Below are positions 44,612 to 53,405 of a stretch of DNA of 64,000 bases, piece after piece. The DNA lies in assembly GCF_021789315.1 (NCBI RefSeq), contig NZ_CP084561.1, positions 2,790,001 to 2,854,000 on the forward strand, read 5' to 3'. Origin of the DNA: Arthrobacter sp. FW305-BF8 (lineage in GTDB: Bacteria > Actinomycetota > Actinomycetes > Actinomycetales > Micrococcaceae). Under the pieces are notes generated by a model. It made no database searches, was not told where the DNA came from, and saw only the letters and a list, made by a program, of their open reading frames with translations. Position 1 is the stretch's first letter, and each line of letters begins with the position of its first letter. Position numbers and translations under genes: made by a program.

Positions 44612-46621
44612 CTAGCTTGTCCGGTCGCGGACAGCGTCCACGATCCGCTGGACAGCCTCGGCCACGGGCACGCCGTTGTCCTGACTGCCGTCCCGGAACC
44701 GGAAGGAGACAGCGCCAGCCTCGGCGTCCTCACCGCCGGCGATGAGCACGAACGGGATCTTGTCCTTGCTGGCCGTGCGGATCTTCTTCGGGAACCGGTC
44801 CGAGGAGATGTCCACCTCGGCGCGGATGCCGGCAGCCTTGAGCTTGTCGACGACGTCGAACATGTAGTCGTTGAAGGCCTCCGCCACCGGGATGCCCACC
44901 ACCTGCACCGGAGCGAGCCATGCCGGGAAGGCACCTGCATAGTGCTCGGTGAGGACGCCCATGAACCGCTCCACCGATCCGAACAGGGCCCGGTGGATCA
45001 TGACCGGCCGTTGGCGGGTGCCGTCGGCGGCCTGGAACTCAAGTTCGAAGCGCTCAGGCAGGTTGAAGTCGAGCTGGATCGTGGACATCTGCCAGGTGCG
45101 GCCCAGGGCATCCTTCGCCTGAACCGAAATCTTGGGCCCGTAGAACGCAGCTCCACCCGGGTCCGGAACGAGCTCCAGCCCGGACGCCTCGGCCACTTCG
45201 GCCAAGGTGCGGGTTGCTTCCTCCCAGGTGGCGTCGTCGCCGACGAACTTGTCCTCGTTCTTGGTGGACAGCTCGAGGTAGAAGTCGTCCAGGCCGTAGT
45301 CCTTGAGCAGGCCAAGGACGAAGTTCAGTGTGGTGGTGAGCTCGTCCTTCATCTGCTCGCGGGTGCAGTAGATGTGGGCGTCGTCCTGTGTCATGCCCCG
45401 CACGCGGGTCAGGCCGTGGACCACACCGGACTTCTCATAGCGGTAGACGGAGCCGAATTCGAAGAGCCGCAGCGGCAGTTCGCGGTAGGACCGGCCGCGC
45501 GAGCGGAAGATGAGGTTGTGCATGGGGCAGTTCATCGGCTTCAGGTAGTAGTCCTGGCCGGGTTTGCGGACGGTGCCGTCCTCGTTGTGCTCGGCGTCGA
45601 TGTGCATCGCCGGGAACATGCCGTCCCGGTACCAGTCCAGGTGGCCGGAGACCTCGTACAGGTGCCCCTTGGTGATGTGCGGGGTGTAGACGAACTCGTA
45701 GCCGGCGTCCACATGGCGCTGCCGGGAGTAGTCCTCCATGGCCTTGCGGATGATGCCGCCCTTGGGGTGGAAGACCGGCAGGCCCGATCCCAGCTCGTCG
45801 GGGAAGGAGAACAGGTCCAGCTCGGCGCCAAGCTTCCGGTGGTCGCGGCGCTCGGCCTCCGCGATGCGTTCCTGGTAGGCCTTCAGGGCGTCCTTGGTGG
45901 GCCACGCGGTGCCGTAGATTCGCTGCAGCTGCTGGTTGTTCTGGTTGCCCAGCCAGTACGCCGCCGAGGACCGGGTCAGCGCGAAGGCGTTGGAGATGAG
46001 CTTGGTGTTGGGCAGGTGGGGGCCGCGGCACAGGTCGCACCAGACGCTGTCCCCGCTCTTGCGGTCGACGTTGTCGTAGATGGTGATGTCACCGGCGCCC
46101 ACTTCGACGTTGACGCCTTCGCCGGCGTCGGCGGCGTCGTTCTTCTTGCCCAGCAGTTCGAGCTTGTAGGGCTCATTCTTCATGGCCTCACGGGCCTCGT
46201 CCTCGGAGACGACGCGGCGGACGAACTTCTGGTTCTGGTTGACGATCTTGAGCATCATCTTTTCCAGCTGGCGCAGGTCCTCCGGGGTGAAGGGCTCCTC
46301 GACGTCGAAGTCGAAGTAGAACCCGTCCGCGATGTAGGGACCGATGCCCAGCTTGGCGTCCGGACGCAGCTGCTGCACGGCCTGGGCCATGACGTGGGCG
46401 GTGGAGTGGCGCAGCACGTTGAGCCCGTCGGGGGAATCGATGGTGACGCCCTCAACCTGGGCACCCTCGGGAAGGGGCTGGTCCAGGTCCTTGAGCTCGC
46501 CGTCGACCCGGGCCACAACGACGTCGCGGCGCTCAAAGAAGAGTTCCGCGCCGGTGGTCCCGGTAGTCACCTTCATTTCTTCGCCATCGACGATGAGGGT
46601 GATCTGCTGGGCATCTGACAC
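44612..46621 (-). CDS. thrS: Threonyl-tRNA synthetase
   Basis: A 669-residue bacterial ThrRS. Domains: N-terminal TGS (1-65); the N2 editing domain with HSTAHVMAQAVQQL (H/H/C-type editing site, Cys later in WCDLCRGPHLP); class II core with motif 2 region FEFGSVYRYEKSGVVHGLTRVRGMTQDDAHIYC; zinc-ligand Cys in LKPMNCPMHN; and C-terminal anticodon domain. GTG start behind AGGAGA. No T-box leader was recognised in the 158 bases upstream. Confidence 0.98.
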   Translation of the reverse strand: MSDAQQITLIVDGEEMKVTTGTTGAELFFERRDVVVARVDGELKDLDQPLPEGAQVEGVTIDSPDGLNVLRHSTAHVMAQAVQQLRPDAKLGIGPYIADGFYFDFDVEEPFTPEDLRQLEKMMLKIVNQNQKFVRRVVSEDEAREAMKNEPYKLELLGKKNDAADAGEGVNVEVGAGDITIYDNVDRKSGDSVWCDLCRGPHLPNTKLISNAFALTRSSAAYWLGNQNNQQLQRIYGTAWPTKDALKAYQERIAEAERRDHRKLGAELDLFSFPDELGSGLPVFHPKGGIIRKAMEDYSRQRHVDAGYEFVYTPHITKGHLYEVSGHLDWYRDGMFPAMHIDAEHNEDGTVRKPGQDYYLKPMNCPMHNLIFRSRGRSYRELPLRLFEFGSVYRYEKSGVVHGLTRVRGMTQDDAHIYCTREQMKDELTTTLNFVLGLLKDYGLDDFYLELSTKNEDKFVGDDATWEEATRTLAEVAEASGLELVPDPGGAAFYGPKISVQAKDALGRTWQMSTIQLDFNLPERFELEFQAADGTRQRPVMIHRALFGSVERFMGVLTEHYAGAFPAWLAPVQVVGIPVAEAFNDYMFDVVDKLKAAGIRAEVDISSDRFPKKIRTASKDKIPFVLIAGGEDAEAGAVSFRFRDGSQDNGVPVAEAVQRIVDAVRDRTS

Positions 46622-46779
46622 GGGTGTCTCCTATTCAAAGTTCAGGCTTCGTAGCTTGTGGCGTACGGGGACCACAGCCAGCCTCGTCAATGCTATCTGT
46701 TGCGGAAGTGGCGAGCCAAAGCGCCACGGTGGCGGCCAAGTGGAACAAGGCGGCGGAAAAGTGGAAAGGAGGGGCCAGG

Positions 46780-49700
46780 TCAGCTTCCCAGGCCGGTGAT
46801 GGCCAGGTTTCTGCCGATGCCTTCCAGGGGCCCCGGCTGCCAGAAGTCCTGTTCAGATGCATCTGGTCCAACGTCCCCTGGTCCTCGATTTCCCGGGGCA
46901 GCGCTCCCCCGTTCACCGTTTTCCTGGTCGGGGAACGGCAGGGAGTCCACCTGGCTGAGGTCCCAGGCCATGCTGACGCTGAGGCTGATGCCGCGGGGAC
47001 CGGTCCGTCGGGTGGTTCCACGGATCAGCAGCAGCCGGGTCCCGAACAGCAGCGGGCCCGCGTGCTCCTGGGCCTCGTGGAAGAACACGGAATCCACGCA
47101 CCCGGTGCCGTCGTCGATGCTGATGAAGACCACACGCCTGCCACCGCGCATGGGCGGGGTCTGGGTGGCGATCCTCACGCCGGCCACCAGTACCTCCGTG
47201 CCATTGCGCAGCCCCAGCAGCTTGTCCGCGGTAATGACACCAAGCTTGTCCAGGAGCGGCCGGTGGCTGGACATCAGGTGTTCGCTGACGTCAACCGCCA
47301 TCAGGTCGAGTTCCGCCCGGACGTTCTCCACTGTGGTGGGCTCAGGCAGCCCGGGCTTGACGTTCCGCAGCTCTACATCCCCAAGGGGCAGCGCGAGTTG
47401 CCCCTCAATGACCTCGGCGCCTTTCTTTACCGGCTTGCTTTGCAGGCTTTGCAGGTGGTGGACAAGGTCTGCCCGGTTGGCTGTCCCGCCGGATTCCCGG
47501 TGCAGAGTGTCAAAGGCACCGAGTTGGGCGAGCCGCTTGATGCTGGGCTTGCTCAGCCTGGAGCGTGCCCGCAGATCCGCCAGTGAGTCATAGGGCTGGC
47601 CTGCGACGATCCGCTTAAGTTCTGAACCGGACAGTCCGAAGATGCCATTGAGGCTCAGCCGGATGCCCAGCTTTCCCCGGTCAGGGCCCTCAGCGACACG
47701 CTCCACCCGGTATTCTGCCCTGCTTCGGTTGATGTCCAGCGGAAGGATGGGGATGCCCATGCGCCGTGCCTCGGCCACAAGGAGACGCTTGGGGTACATG
47801 CCGGGATCGTGCTCCCAAAGGCCCGCGAGGAACGCCTCCGGATGGTGGGCCTTCAGCCAGGCGGACTGGTAGGTGGGCACGGCAAAGGCGGCGCCGTGGG
47901 CTTTGCAGAACCCGAAGCTGGCGAACGATTTCAGGGTGCCCCAGACCTTGTCCACTACCTCCGGCGAATACTTCCTGGCCTTTGCCTCGCGGCGGAAAAA
48001 CTCCTCCACCTGGCCTTCCCTGACCTCGTTGCTCAGCGCCCTGCGGAACTCGTCGGCTTTCGCCAGCCCGCAGCCGGTCATCACATCAAAGGTCCTCAGG
48101 ATCTGCTCATGGAAGACCGTCACTCCATGGGTTTCCTGCAGCACCGGCAACAGGTCCGGGTGCGGGTAGGTCTCCGGGGCGAAGCCGTGCCGGTGTTCAA
48201 GGAAGGGCCGGACCATGTCCGATTTCATGGGCCCCGGGCGGAACAGGGAGATGTCGATGATGAGGTCATTGAACTCGCGCGGGGCCATTTTGCCCACCAG
48301 CTCCCGCTGGCCGGGTGATTCGATCTGGAAGCACCCCAGCGTGTGGGTGCTTCGGATCAGCTCATACGTCGGCTCATCATCCAGGGGCACGGCATTGAGG
48401 TCGATCAGGCCGTCCTCGGCGATGAAGTCCGGCCCGTTGCCCCGAGGTCCAGCGGGATGGGCTCCGGCAGCCACCACTTCAGCCTTTGAGGGGTGGATAC
48501 GGATGATCTCCCGCACGGCAAAGGCCATGGCACTTTGCATCCTGACGCCCAGGACATCCAGCTTCAGCATGCCCATCGGGTCCATGTCGTGTTTGTCGAA
48601 CTGGCTCATGGGCAGGCCAAGGCCGCTGGGCTGGACCGGGGTCCGGTCCAGCAGGGTGGCATCACCGAGGATCACCCCGCAGGGGTGCATGGAGATGTGG
48701 CGCGGAAGGCGGTCCAGCCGTTCGGTGAGGTCCACCAGCAGGTCCAACTGCTGGTTCTCAGAAAAGTTCCGCTGTTCCACCCGTCCCGCGAACTCGCGAA
48801 GTTCCGGTTTTTCCTCCAGGGCCTCCCGGAACTTCCGTGCCGAAAAGCGCCACAGCTGTTTGGCAATTTCGCCGACATCGCCGTCGTCCATCCCCAAAGC
48901 CATCCCGGCGTCCCGCACCGCACCGCGAGCGCGGTAGCCGTTCTGCATGCTCATCAGTGTGACGCGCTGTGAGCCGAACCGGTCAAAGATCTTCCGGTAG
49001 ACGTTGTGCCGCTCCGCGCTTTCCACATCGATGTCGATATCAGGCAGCGTGGACCGGTCGCCGGAAAGGAACCGTTCGAAGATCAGGTCATGCTGAAGGG
49101 GGTTCACCTGGCTGATGTCCATCAGGTAGTTGACCAGGCTGGAAGCGCCCGATCCCCGGGCTGCCGCCCGCACATTCATGTCCAGGATCATGCGGGAGAC
49201 CTCGGCCACGGTGAGGAAGTAGGAGGCAAAGCCGAGGCGGGCGATGATCTTCAGCTCATGCTGCAGCCGGGCGCGCATGTCTGCCTCTGCCTTCCCGGAG
49301 ATGCCAGGGAATCGCCGCGCAATTCCTGCCTCGCAGCGCTGGGCCAGCTCTGCCAGCGGATCCCCCTCAATGCCGATGACGGCGGCCTCGGGCACCACCG
49401 GCTGCTTCCAGCCCATGTCGGACACGCGATCCATGCGGCACCGGTCCGCGAGCGCCTCAGTCTGCGCGAGCAGCACCTGGAGATCGGCTGCCCCGTAGCC
49501 GGCGGCATGGATGATTTCCTTGCCCAGCTCCACCATCTGGTCCGGGGTTTTCAGCCAGCCCTGCCCATTGGGCTGGAGCAGCGGCTCGGCGGAGAGTTCG
49601 GGAAGCGACTTGAGCGTGCGGGCCGAATCCAGGACGTCGGCGGTGGCCGCCCCGTCCTCCTCGCAGTAACGGACTGCGTTGGTGAGCACGGCCGGCACAC

Positions 49701-50391
49701 CGTACTCCTGCGCCAGCTTGAGCATGCGGACGGCGTGGGCAGTGCTCAAGGGTTCACCCGGTGCGCTGAGGTGGGTGACGATCTCTGCCGCGACGCTTCC
49801 GGCGGGCATGGCGTCCAGCCAGCCTTTGAAAAGGGTGCGGGGCCGGAGGTACCGCCTCCCGCCCAGTGCGAGGCCGACGTCGGAATCCGGGCCCAGCAGC
49901 ACGGTAAGCACCGGCTTCAGGGTTTCCGGGTCCAGGACGCGTGAGGCGAGTTCAGCCCTGGTGACAGCAACGGGCACCGCTCCCCCGGCCTTGCCCGTGG
50001 TGCGGGCGTGCGCGTCGGAGATCAGCCGGCACAATGCCTTGTACCCCGCACCGTTGTTATGGCCATGCGCCAGGACCACGACGCGCCCGGTGACGCGGTC
50101 CGCCGAAAACCGGGTTTTGGTAACCCGGACGCCAGCCATCCGCTCGCCAGGCACCATGGCATCGTGGTCCCCCTCGTCGTCGAACACTGACAGATCAACG
50201 CCGACCACCGGGTCAATCCCTGCAGCCATGCATGCCTTGAGGTGTTTTACGGTGCCGTAGAGGCCGTCCCGGTCAGTGCATCCAAGGGCGGTTGCCCCCT
50301 GGGCCGCTGCTGCCTGGGCAAGTTCATCTGGCCAGGAGACACCGTAGTGGGCGCTGAAGGCGGTGGAAACGTGTAGGTGAGTGAAGCTCAT
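46780..50391 (-). CDS. dnaE2: Error-prone DNA polymerase III alpha, DnaE2
   Basis: A 1203-residue C-family polymerase of the mutagenic DnaE2 type. The N-terminal PHP domain begins FTHLHVSTAFSAHYG; polymerase aspartates lie in LPDIDIDVES; the fingers region and the HHPEAFLAGLWEHDPGMYPKRLL motif are present; the C-terminus has tandem HhH and an OB fold (VLVAGVRIATQTPPMRGGRRVVFISIDDGTG). Its start overlaps the DUF6504 stop by four bases. DnaE2 copies past lesions in the SOS response together with ImuA/ImuB, which are not in the neighbourhood here. Confidence 0.95.
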   Translation of the reverse strand: MSFTHLHVSTAFSAHYGVSWPDELAQAAAAQGATALGCTDRDGLYGTVKHLKACMAAGIDPVVGVDLSVFDDEGDHDAMVPGERMAGVRVTKTRFSADRVTGRVVVLAHGHNNGAGYKALCRLISDAHARTTGKAGGAVPVAVTRAELASRVLDPETLKPVLTVLLGPDSDVGLALGGRRYLRPRTLFKGWLDAMPAGSVAAEIVTHLSAPGEPLSTAHAVRMLKLAQEYGVPAVLTNAVRYCEEDGAATADVLDSARTLKSLPELSAEPLLQPNGQGWLKTPDQMVELGKEIIHAAGYGAADLQVLLAQTEALADRCRMDRVSDMGWKQPVVPEAAVIGIEGDPLAELAQRCEAGIARRFPGISGKAEADMRARLQHELKIIARLGFASYFLTVAEVSRMILDMNVRAAARGSGASSLVNYLMDISQVNPLQHDLIFERFLSGDRSTLPDIDIDVESAERHNVYRKIFDRFGSQRVTLMSMQNGYRARGAVRDAGMALGMDDGDVGEIAKQLWRFSARKFREALEEKPELREFAGRVEQRNFSENQQLDLLVDLTERLDRLPRHISMHPCGVILGDATLLDRTPVQPSGLGLPMSQFDKHDMDPMGMLKLDVLGVRMQSAMAFAVREIIRIHPSKAEVVAAGAHPAGPRGNGPDFIAEDGLIDLNAVPLDDEPTYELIRSTHTLGCFQIESPGQRELVGKMAPREFNDLIIDISLFRPGPMKSDMVRPFLEHRHGFAPETYPHPDLLPVLQETHGVTVFHEQILRTFDVMTGCGLAKADEFRRALSNEVREGQVEEFFRREAKARKYSPEVVDKVWGTLKSFASFGFCKAHGAAFAVPTYQSAWLKAHHPEAFLAGLWEHDPGMYPKRLLVAEARRMGIPILPLDINRSRAEYRVERVAEGPDRGKLGIRLSLNGIFGLSGSELKRIVAGQPYDSLADLRARSRLSKPSIKRLAQLGAFDTLHRESGGTANRADLVHHLQSLQSKPVKKGAEVIEGQLALPLGDVELRNVKPGLPEPTTVENVRAELDLMAVDVSEHLMSSHRPLLDKLGVITADKLLGLRNGTEVLVAGVRIATQTPPMRGGRRVVFISIDDGTGCVDSVFFHEAQEHAGPLLFGTRLLLIRGTTRRTGPRGISLSVSMAWDLSQVDSLPFPDQENGERGSAAPGNRGPGDVGPDASEQDFWQPGPLEGIGRNLAITGLGS

Positions 50392-50753
50392 GCTGATTTG
50401 GGCCGGAGTGCATCTTTAGGCTGGAGGGCGTCGTGGATGCGGAGCAGCCGCCAGCGTCCGCTGCCGGTATGCCGCACCAGGTCAAGGGTGAGTGGTTCAG
50501 TGGGTTCTGCAGCCGAAGTTTCAAGTGGGCTGTTTCTGCCGGCAGGCAGGACCTGCACCCGCCAGATCTCATGGTCCACAAGCCCGGGGCCGCTACCCAA
50601 CGGGGCACGCCGTTCTTCGGCCCACCACTGGCGGCGTTCGTACCAGCGCATGGGTTCGGTGCAGACCCGGTATTCCCTGCCGCCCCAGCGAAGCTCCGCC
50701 GGCTCACCGGTAGGTGCGCAGACGACGTCAACAGACTCGCTGAACGTTCCCAT
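50388..50753 (-). CDS. DUF6504 family protein
   Basis: A 121-residue protein, Trp- and Arg-rich in the centre (RWYERRQWWAEERR), ending in a low-complexity tail. DUF6504 proteins usually lie between imuB and dnaE2 in actinobacteria; here only dnaE2 follows. A perfect GGAGG lies 7 bases before the ATG. Together with the upstream LexA-like box this defines a two-gene damage-inducible operon. Role unknown; a part in the mutasome is a guess from context. Confidence 0.85.
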   Translation of the reverse strand: MGTFSESVDVVCAPTGEPAELRWGGREYRVCTEPMRWYERRQWWAEERRAPLGSGPGLVDHEIWRVQVLPAGRNSPLETSAAEPTEPLTLDLVRHTGSGRWRLLRIHDALQPKDALRPKSA

Positions 50754-50792
50754 GGGTGCCTCCGGATACCAATCTCATCCTGCAGAAAATAC

Positions 50793-50818
50793 GCAGTCAT
50801 TCGAAGCAGTCATTCGAA
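50793..50818. repeat. Tandem 13-base repeat at the dnaE2 promoter
   Basis: GCAGTCATTCGAA occurs twice head to tail (50793-50805 and 50806-50818). The second copy runs into the LexA-like box. Each unit ends with the TTCGAA core, so the repeats may offer extra half-sites. Confidence 0.75.
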
Positions 50819-50829
50819 TATGTATTCGA
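50814..50829 (-). promoter_or_regulatory. LexA (SOS) box for the DUF6504-dnaE2 operon
   Basis: TCGAATATGTATTCGA is a near-perfect palindrome with the spacing of the actinobacterial box TCGAAC-N4-GTTCGA (one symmetric C/G to T/A change per half). It ends 61 bases before the DUF6504 start. It predicts DNA-damage induction. Confidence 0.75.
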
Positions 50830-50909
50830 ATAGTTCCAGTCTACGCCGGGCCGGGGACAAAACCTAGATGGGTGTGGACGGACGGCGGCTCACAGGGCAG
50901 GATGGTCCC

Positions 50910-51296
50910 ATGAGTTCCAATGACGCGCTCCTGAAGCAGGTAAGCATCGCCGCCAAAGAAAGCACATTGGTGGCCAGGTTCGATATCGACGGCAACATTC
51001 CAGCATCGGGCGCCTTTGTTGTGGGGCTCGTGGCTGCCACTCCGGATTATTCACATCAACGGAGGCTGGGAATCGAGTTCATGAACGGCGAGGCGGTCTC
51101 GATCTACTCCTTCAGCCATGACGGCACAGAGGAGAACTTCGACCTCAGCAGCGTTGAGCACTCGGGCAACACCATCACGGGCAACTTCCCCATGAGCACG
51201 GTACTGGGGCTGGACAAGAGCCACCTCATGTCCGCGTTCAGCGAGGCGGACGGGCGGGAATTCCAGTCCGGCGTGCCTGTCGAGGAGAAGCTTTAG
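50910..51296 (+). CDS. Hypothetical actinobacterial protein
   Basis: A 128-residue soluble protein (MSSNDALLKQVSIAAKES...). No known domain recognised; alternating hydrophobic residues (TLVARFDIDG, SGAFVVGLVAAT, AVSIYSFSHDG) suggest a beta-rich fold. A GGCAGGATGG stretch lies before the ATG at 50910; the frame also opens at 50868. It is divergent from the dnaE2 operon across the LexA box, so co-regulation by LexA is possible. Confidence 0.7.
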   Translation: MSSNDALLKQVSIAAKESTLVARFDIDGNIPASGAFVVGLVAATPDYSHQRRLGIEFMNGEAVSIYSFSHDGTEENFDLSSVEHSGNTITGNFPMSTVLGLDKSHLMSAFSEADGREFQSGVPVEEKL

Positions 51297-51406
51297 AGGG
51301 TCGGCGCCCCCCGCGAACGGCATCGGGCACCAGCCCGGATCAGCCGGCCCGGCGCCTTGACGCGCCTGTTAGCGGACTGAACCTGTCCGCAACCAGAAGC
51401 AACAGC

Positions 51407-51733
51407 TCAGCTGTTGTCGTTGTGGATTTTCATCTCCAGCTCGATGAACTTCGAGATCATGGCCCGGTACGTGCTTTCCACGATGTCCGGGTCTATTTCT
51501 TTTTTCTCGGCGGCCGAGCGCACATGCTCGATGACCCGCTCCACGCGTCCCGGCGCCCGCACTTCGGCGTCGTCACCCTTCAGTGTTCCCGCGATGCGGA
51601 TCAGGCGCTCGCGGCGGGCGATCAGCGTGACGATCTGCTCGTCCACCTCGTCCACCGCAACCCGCACGGCGGCGAGCTGTTCCCGGTCAGCCTGGGCGTT
51701 TTTCTCGTCTCCGTGATTTGTGGGCATGATCAT
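51407..51733 (-). CDS. Chorismate mutase, AroQ type
   Basis: A 108-residue all-helical protein. AVDEVDEQIVTLIARRERLIRIAGTLKG carries the helix 1 Arg and helix Lys of AroQ mutases, and RVIEHVRSAAEKKEIDPDIVESTYRAMISKFIELE the later Glu-containing helices. It converts chorismate to prephenate for Phe/Tyr synthesis. The first ATG is 51733, but ATG 51727 sits exactly 7 bases after a TACTGT -10-like hexamer and could be a leaderless start. Neither has a ribosome site. Confidence 0.9.
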   Translation of the reverse strand: MIMPTNHGDEKNAQADREQLAAVRVAVDEVDEQIVTLIARRERLIRIAGTLKGDDAEVRAPGRVERVIEHVRSAAEKKEIDPDIVESTYRAMISKFIELEMKIHNDNS

Positions 51734-51734
51734 G

Positions 51735-51740
51735 ACAGTA
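51735..51740 (-). promoter_or_regulatory. Candidate -10 of chorismate mutase gene
   Basis: TACTGT (TANNNT type) on the minus strand, 7 bases before the ATG at 51727, in only 14 bases between the divergent VOC and mutase start codons. Suggests leaderless transcription. Confidence 0.35.
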
Positions 51741-51747
51741 TCGAACC

Positions 51748-52170
51748 ATGCAGCCCAGAGTCGATTTTATTTCATTGGGAGTGCGCAGCGTGGCCGCCTC
51801 CCGGCGCTTCTATGTGGACGGCCTGAGTTGGCCGGTCCACCGTGAGGTTCCCGATGAGGTGGTCTTTATCCAGGCCAATCACGGTCTGATTCTTTCCCTG
51901 TGGGATGCCGGGCAAATGCGGGCCGAGGCCGCCGTTGATGCTCCCGCCGCGGTCCCCTGCATTACGCTCAGCCACAACGTCGGCAGCGCCGAGCAGGTAA
52001 CCCAGGTGATGGCCCAGGCCGAGTCGGCCGGCGCGTCTGTAGTGGCCCCACCCAAGACCCAACCGTGGGGCGGCTACACCGGATACTTCGCGGATCCGGA
52101 CGGCTTCCGCTGGGAGATTGCCTTCAACCCCACGTGGACAGTGGACGACGGCGGCCAGGTCACCGTCTGA
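51748..52170 (+). CDS. VOC-family protein (glyoxalase/dioxygenase fold)
   Basis: A 140-residue vicinal-oxygen-chelate protein: LGVRSVAASRRFYVDGLSWPV at the start and WGGYTGYFADPDGFRWEIAFNP at the end, the paired beta-alpha-beta repeats of the fold. The conserved Glu is in WEIAFNP. Substrate unknown. Its ATG is 14 bases from the divergent chorismate mutase gene and has no clear ribosome site. Confidence 0.88.
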   Translation: MQPRVDFISLGVRSVAASRRFYVDGLSWPVHREVPDEVVFIQANHGLILSLWDAGQMRAEAAVDAPAAVPCITLSHNVGSAEQVTQVMAQAESAGASVVAPPKTQPWGGYTGYFADPDGFRWEIAFNPTWTVDDGGQVTV

Positions 52171-52196
52171 TTGCACGCTCGGCTCTGATTCCGGTA

Positions 52197-52219
52197 AGGG
52201 TCCGCTAGTCCGGGACCCT
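52197..52219. terminator. Small hairpin between VOC and SRAP genes
   Basis: AGGGTCC and its complement GGACCCT with a loop of about nine bases, between convergent genes. No T-run, so low confidence as a terminator. Confidence 0.35.
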
Positions 52220-52231
52220 CAGAAGGGCAGC

Positions 52232-52981
52232 TCAGAAAAGTGCCTCCACGGGCTCGATGAGCTCCGGGGAGTTGTTGCGGACGTTGCCTACCGCCTTGCC
52301 CACGGAATCCACCCGCCAGCCCGCGGCGACGTCCTTCACGCCGGACCGGACGAGGTCCACCAGGCCCGCGGCGTCGTCAACCTGCGGGTCAAGCCAGGCC
52401 GCCATGGTCTCGCCGCTCATGGGCAGCGGGACGCGATCGTGGAGCGCTGTCAGTTCGGCGAACACCGTGCTTTCAGTTCCCGCCGGCGGCGAGTCCGCCG
52501 TCATGATGGACATCGAGAGCATCCACTGGGCGGGTTCCCCCGGGGGCGCGGACGGGTCCTTCCACCACTCGTACAGTCCGGCGAAGGCCATGGCGGACTC
52601 GTCACGGGGGTGGACATAATAGGGCTGCTTGCTGCGGCCCTCGCCCTGTTTCCATTCGTAGTAGCCGTCCGCCGGGACGGCGCAGCGCCTTGACTGTACA
52701 GCCTTGCGGAAGGCCGGCTTCTCGAGCACCGACTCGCTCCTGGCGTTGATCATCTTTGCGCCGATGGCCGGGCTTTTCGCCCAGGACGGCACAAGCCCCC
52801 AGCGGGCGACGTGCAGCTGGCGGACCGTGTCGCCGTCGATAAGCCGTTCGAGGACAATGGGCGCGCCGTCGGTGGGTGCAACGTTCCACGACGGCGGGAT
52901 TTCGGTTTCGTTTTCAAGTTCGGCGTCGAATTCGGCCAGCAGATCCCCCACTGCCCGGGCCATGACGTAACGTCCACACAT
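52232..52981 (-). CDS. SOS-response-associated peptidase (SRAP, HMCES/YedK family)
   Basis: A 249-residue SRAP protein. It starts MCGRYVMA, so C2 is the residue that crosslinks to abasic sites in single-stranded DNA after Met removal. WNVAPTDGAP, ARWGLVPSWAK, NARSES, CAVPADGYYEW (catalytic Glu) and TALHDRVPLPM (active His) are all present. It shields abasic sites until repair. The frame opens 7 codons upstream, but C2 must be exposed, fixing the start at 52981. No SOS box was seen near it. Confidence 0.95.
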   Translation of the reverse strand: MCGRYVMARAVGDLLAEFDAELENETEIPPSWNVAPTDGAPIVLERLIDGDTVRQLHVARWGLVPSWAKSPAIGAKMINARSESVLEKPAFRKAVQSRRCAVPADGYYEWKQGEGRSKQPYYVHPRDESAMAFAGLYEWWKDPSAPPGEPAQWMLSMSIMTADSPPAGTESTVFAELTALHDRVPLPMSGETMAAWLDPQVDDAAGLVDLVRSGVKDVAAGWRVDSVGKAVGNVRNNSPELIEPVEALF

Positions 52982-53083
52982 GGCACCAGCATGCCATTGC
53001 AACAGAGGCTGGGGAATACCGGTGCCCGGGTTACGGTTGTGGGGAAGGAAACCGACAGGACCATATCAATCCGAGGAGAGCCC

Positions 53084-53341
53084 GTGGACTTTACCCCCGA
53101 AGACGGCACCATCACCATGTTCTCGACCACCTGGTGCGGCTACTGCAACCGGCTGAAGAAGCAGCTGGACGCCCAGGGCATCGGCTACACCGAGATCAAC
53201 ATCGAAGAGGTCGACGGCACGGCCGAGCTCGTGGAGCAGATCAACGGCGGCAACCGCACCGTCCCCACCGTCCTCTTCCCGGACGGCACCGCTGCAACGA
53301 ACCCGTCCGCAGCCGAGGTCAAGAGCAGGCTCGCCGCGTAG
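53084..53341 (+). CDS. mrx1: Mycoredoxin-like glutaredoxin-fold protein
   Basis: An 85-residue thioredoxin-fold protein with the redox motif WCGYC (about residues 17-21) and the cis-Pro region NRTVPTVLFPDG. It matches mycoredoxins, which use mycothiol to reduce mixed disulfides in actinobacteria. The start is a GTG behind GAGGAGAG; the open frame extends far upstream without family features. A perfect bidirectional terminator follows. Confidence 0.93.
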   Translation: MDFTPEDGTITMFSTTWCGYCNRLKKQLDAQGIGYTEINIEEVDGTAELVEQINGGNRTVPTVLFPDGTAATNPSAAEVKSRLAA

Positions 53342-53365
53342 GGCTGACGCCACAATCAAGATTCA

Positions 53366-53400
53366 ACAGTAAAGGCACCGGATTCCGGTGCCTTTACTGT
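53366..53400. terminator. Bidirectional terminator after mycoredoxin
   Basis: Left arm ACAGTAAAGGCACCGGA (53366-53382) is exactly complementary to 53384-53400, giving a long stem with a TTTACTGT 3' side in either direction. It lies between the convergent mycoredoxin and small-protein genes. Confidence 0.88.
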
Positions 53401-53405
53401 TCTAT

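Noticed and set aside
44594..46618. 674-codon open frame opposite thrS
   Set aside because: It is the high-GC shadow of thrS with no ribosome site or family pattern.
46622..46779. T-box or other leader before thrS
   Set aside because: No T-box sequence or specifier-loop structure was recognised in the region.
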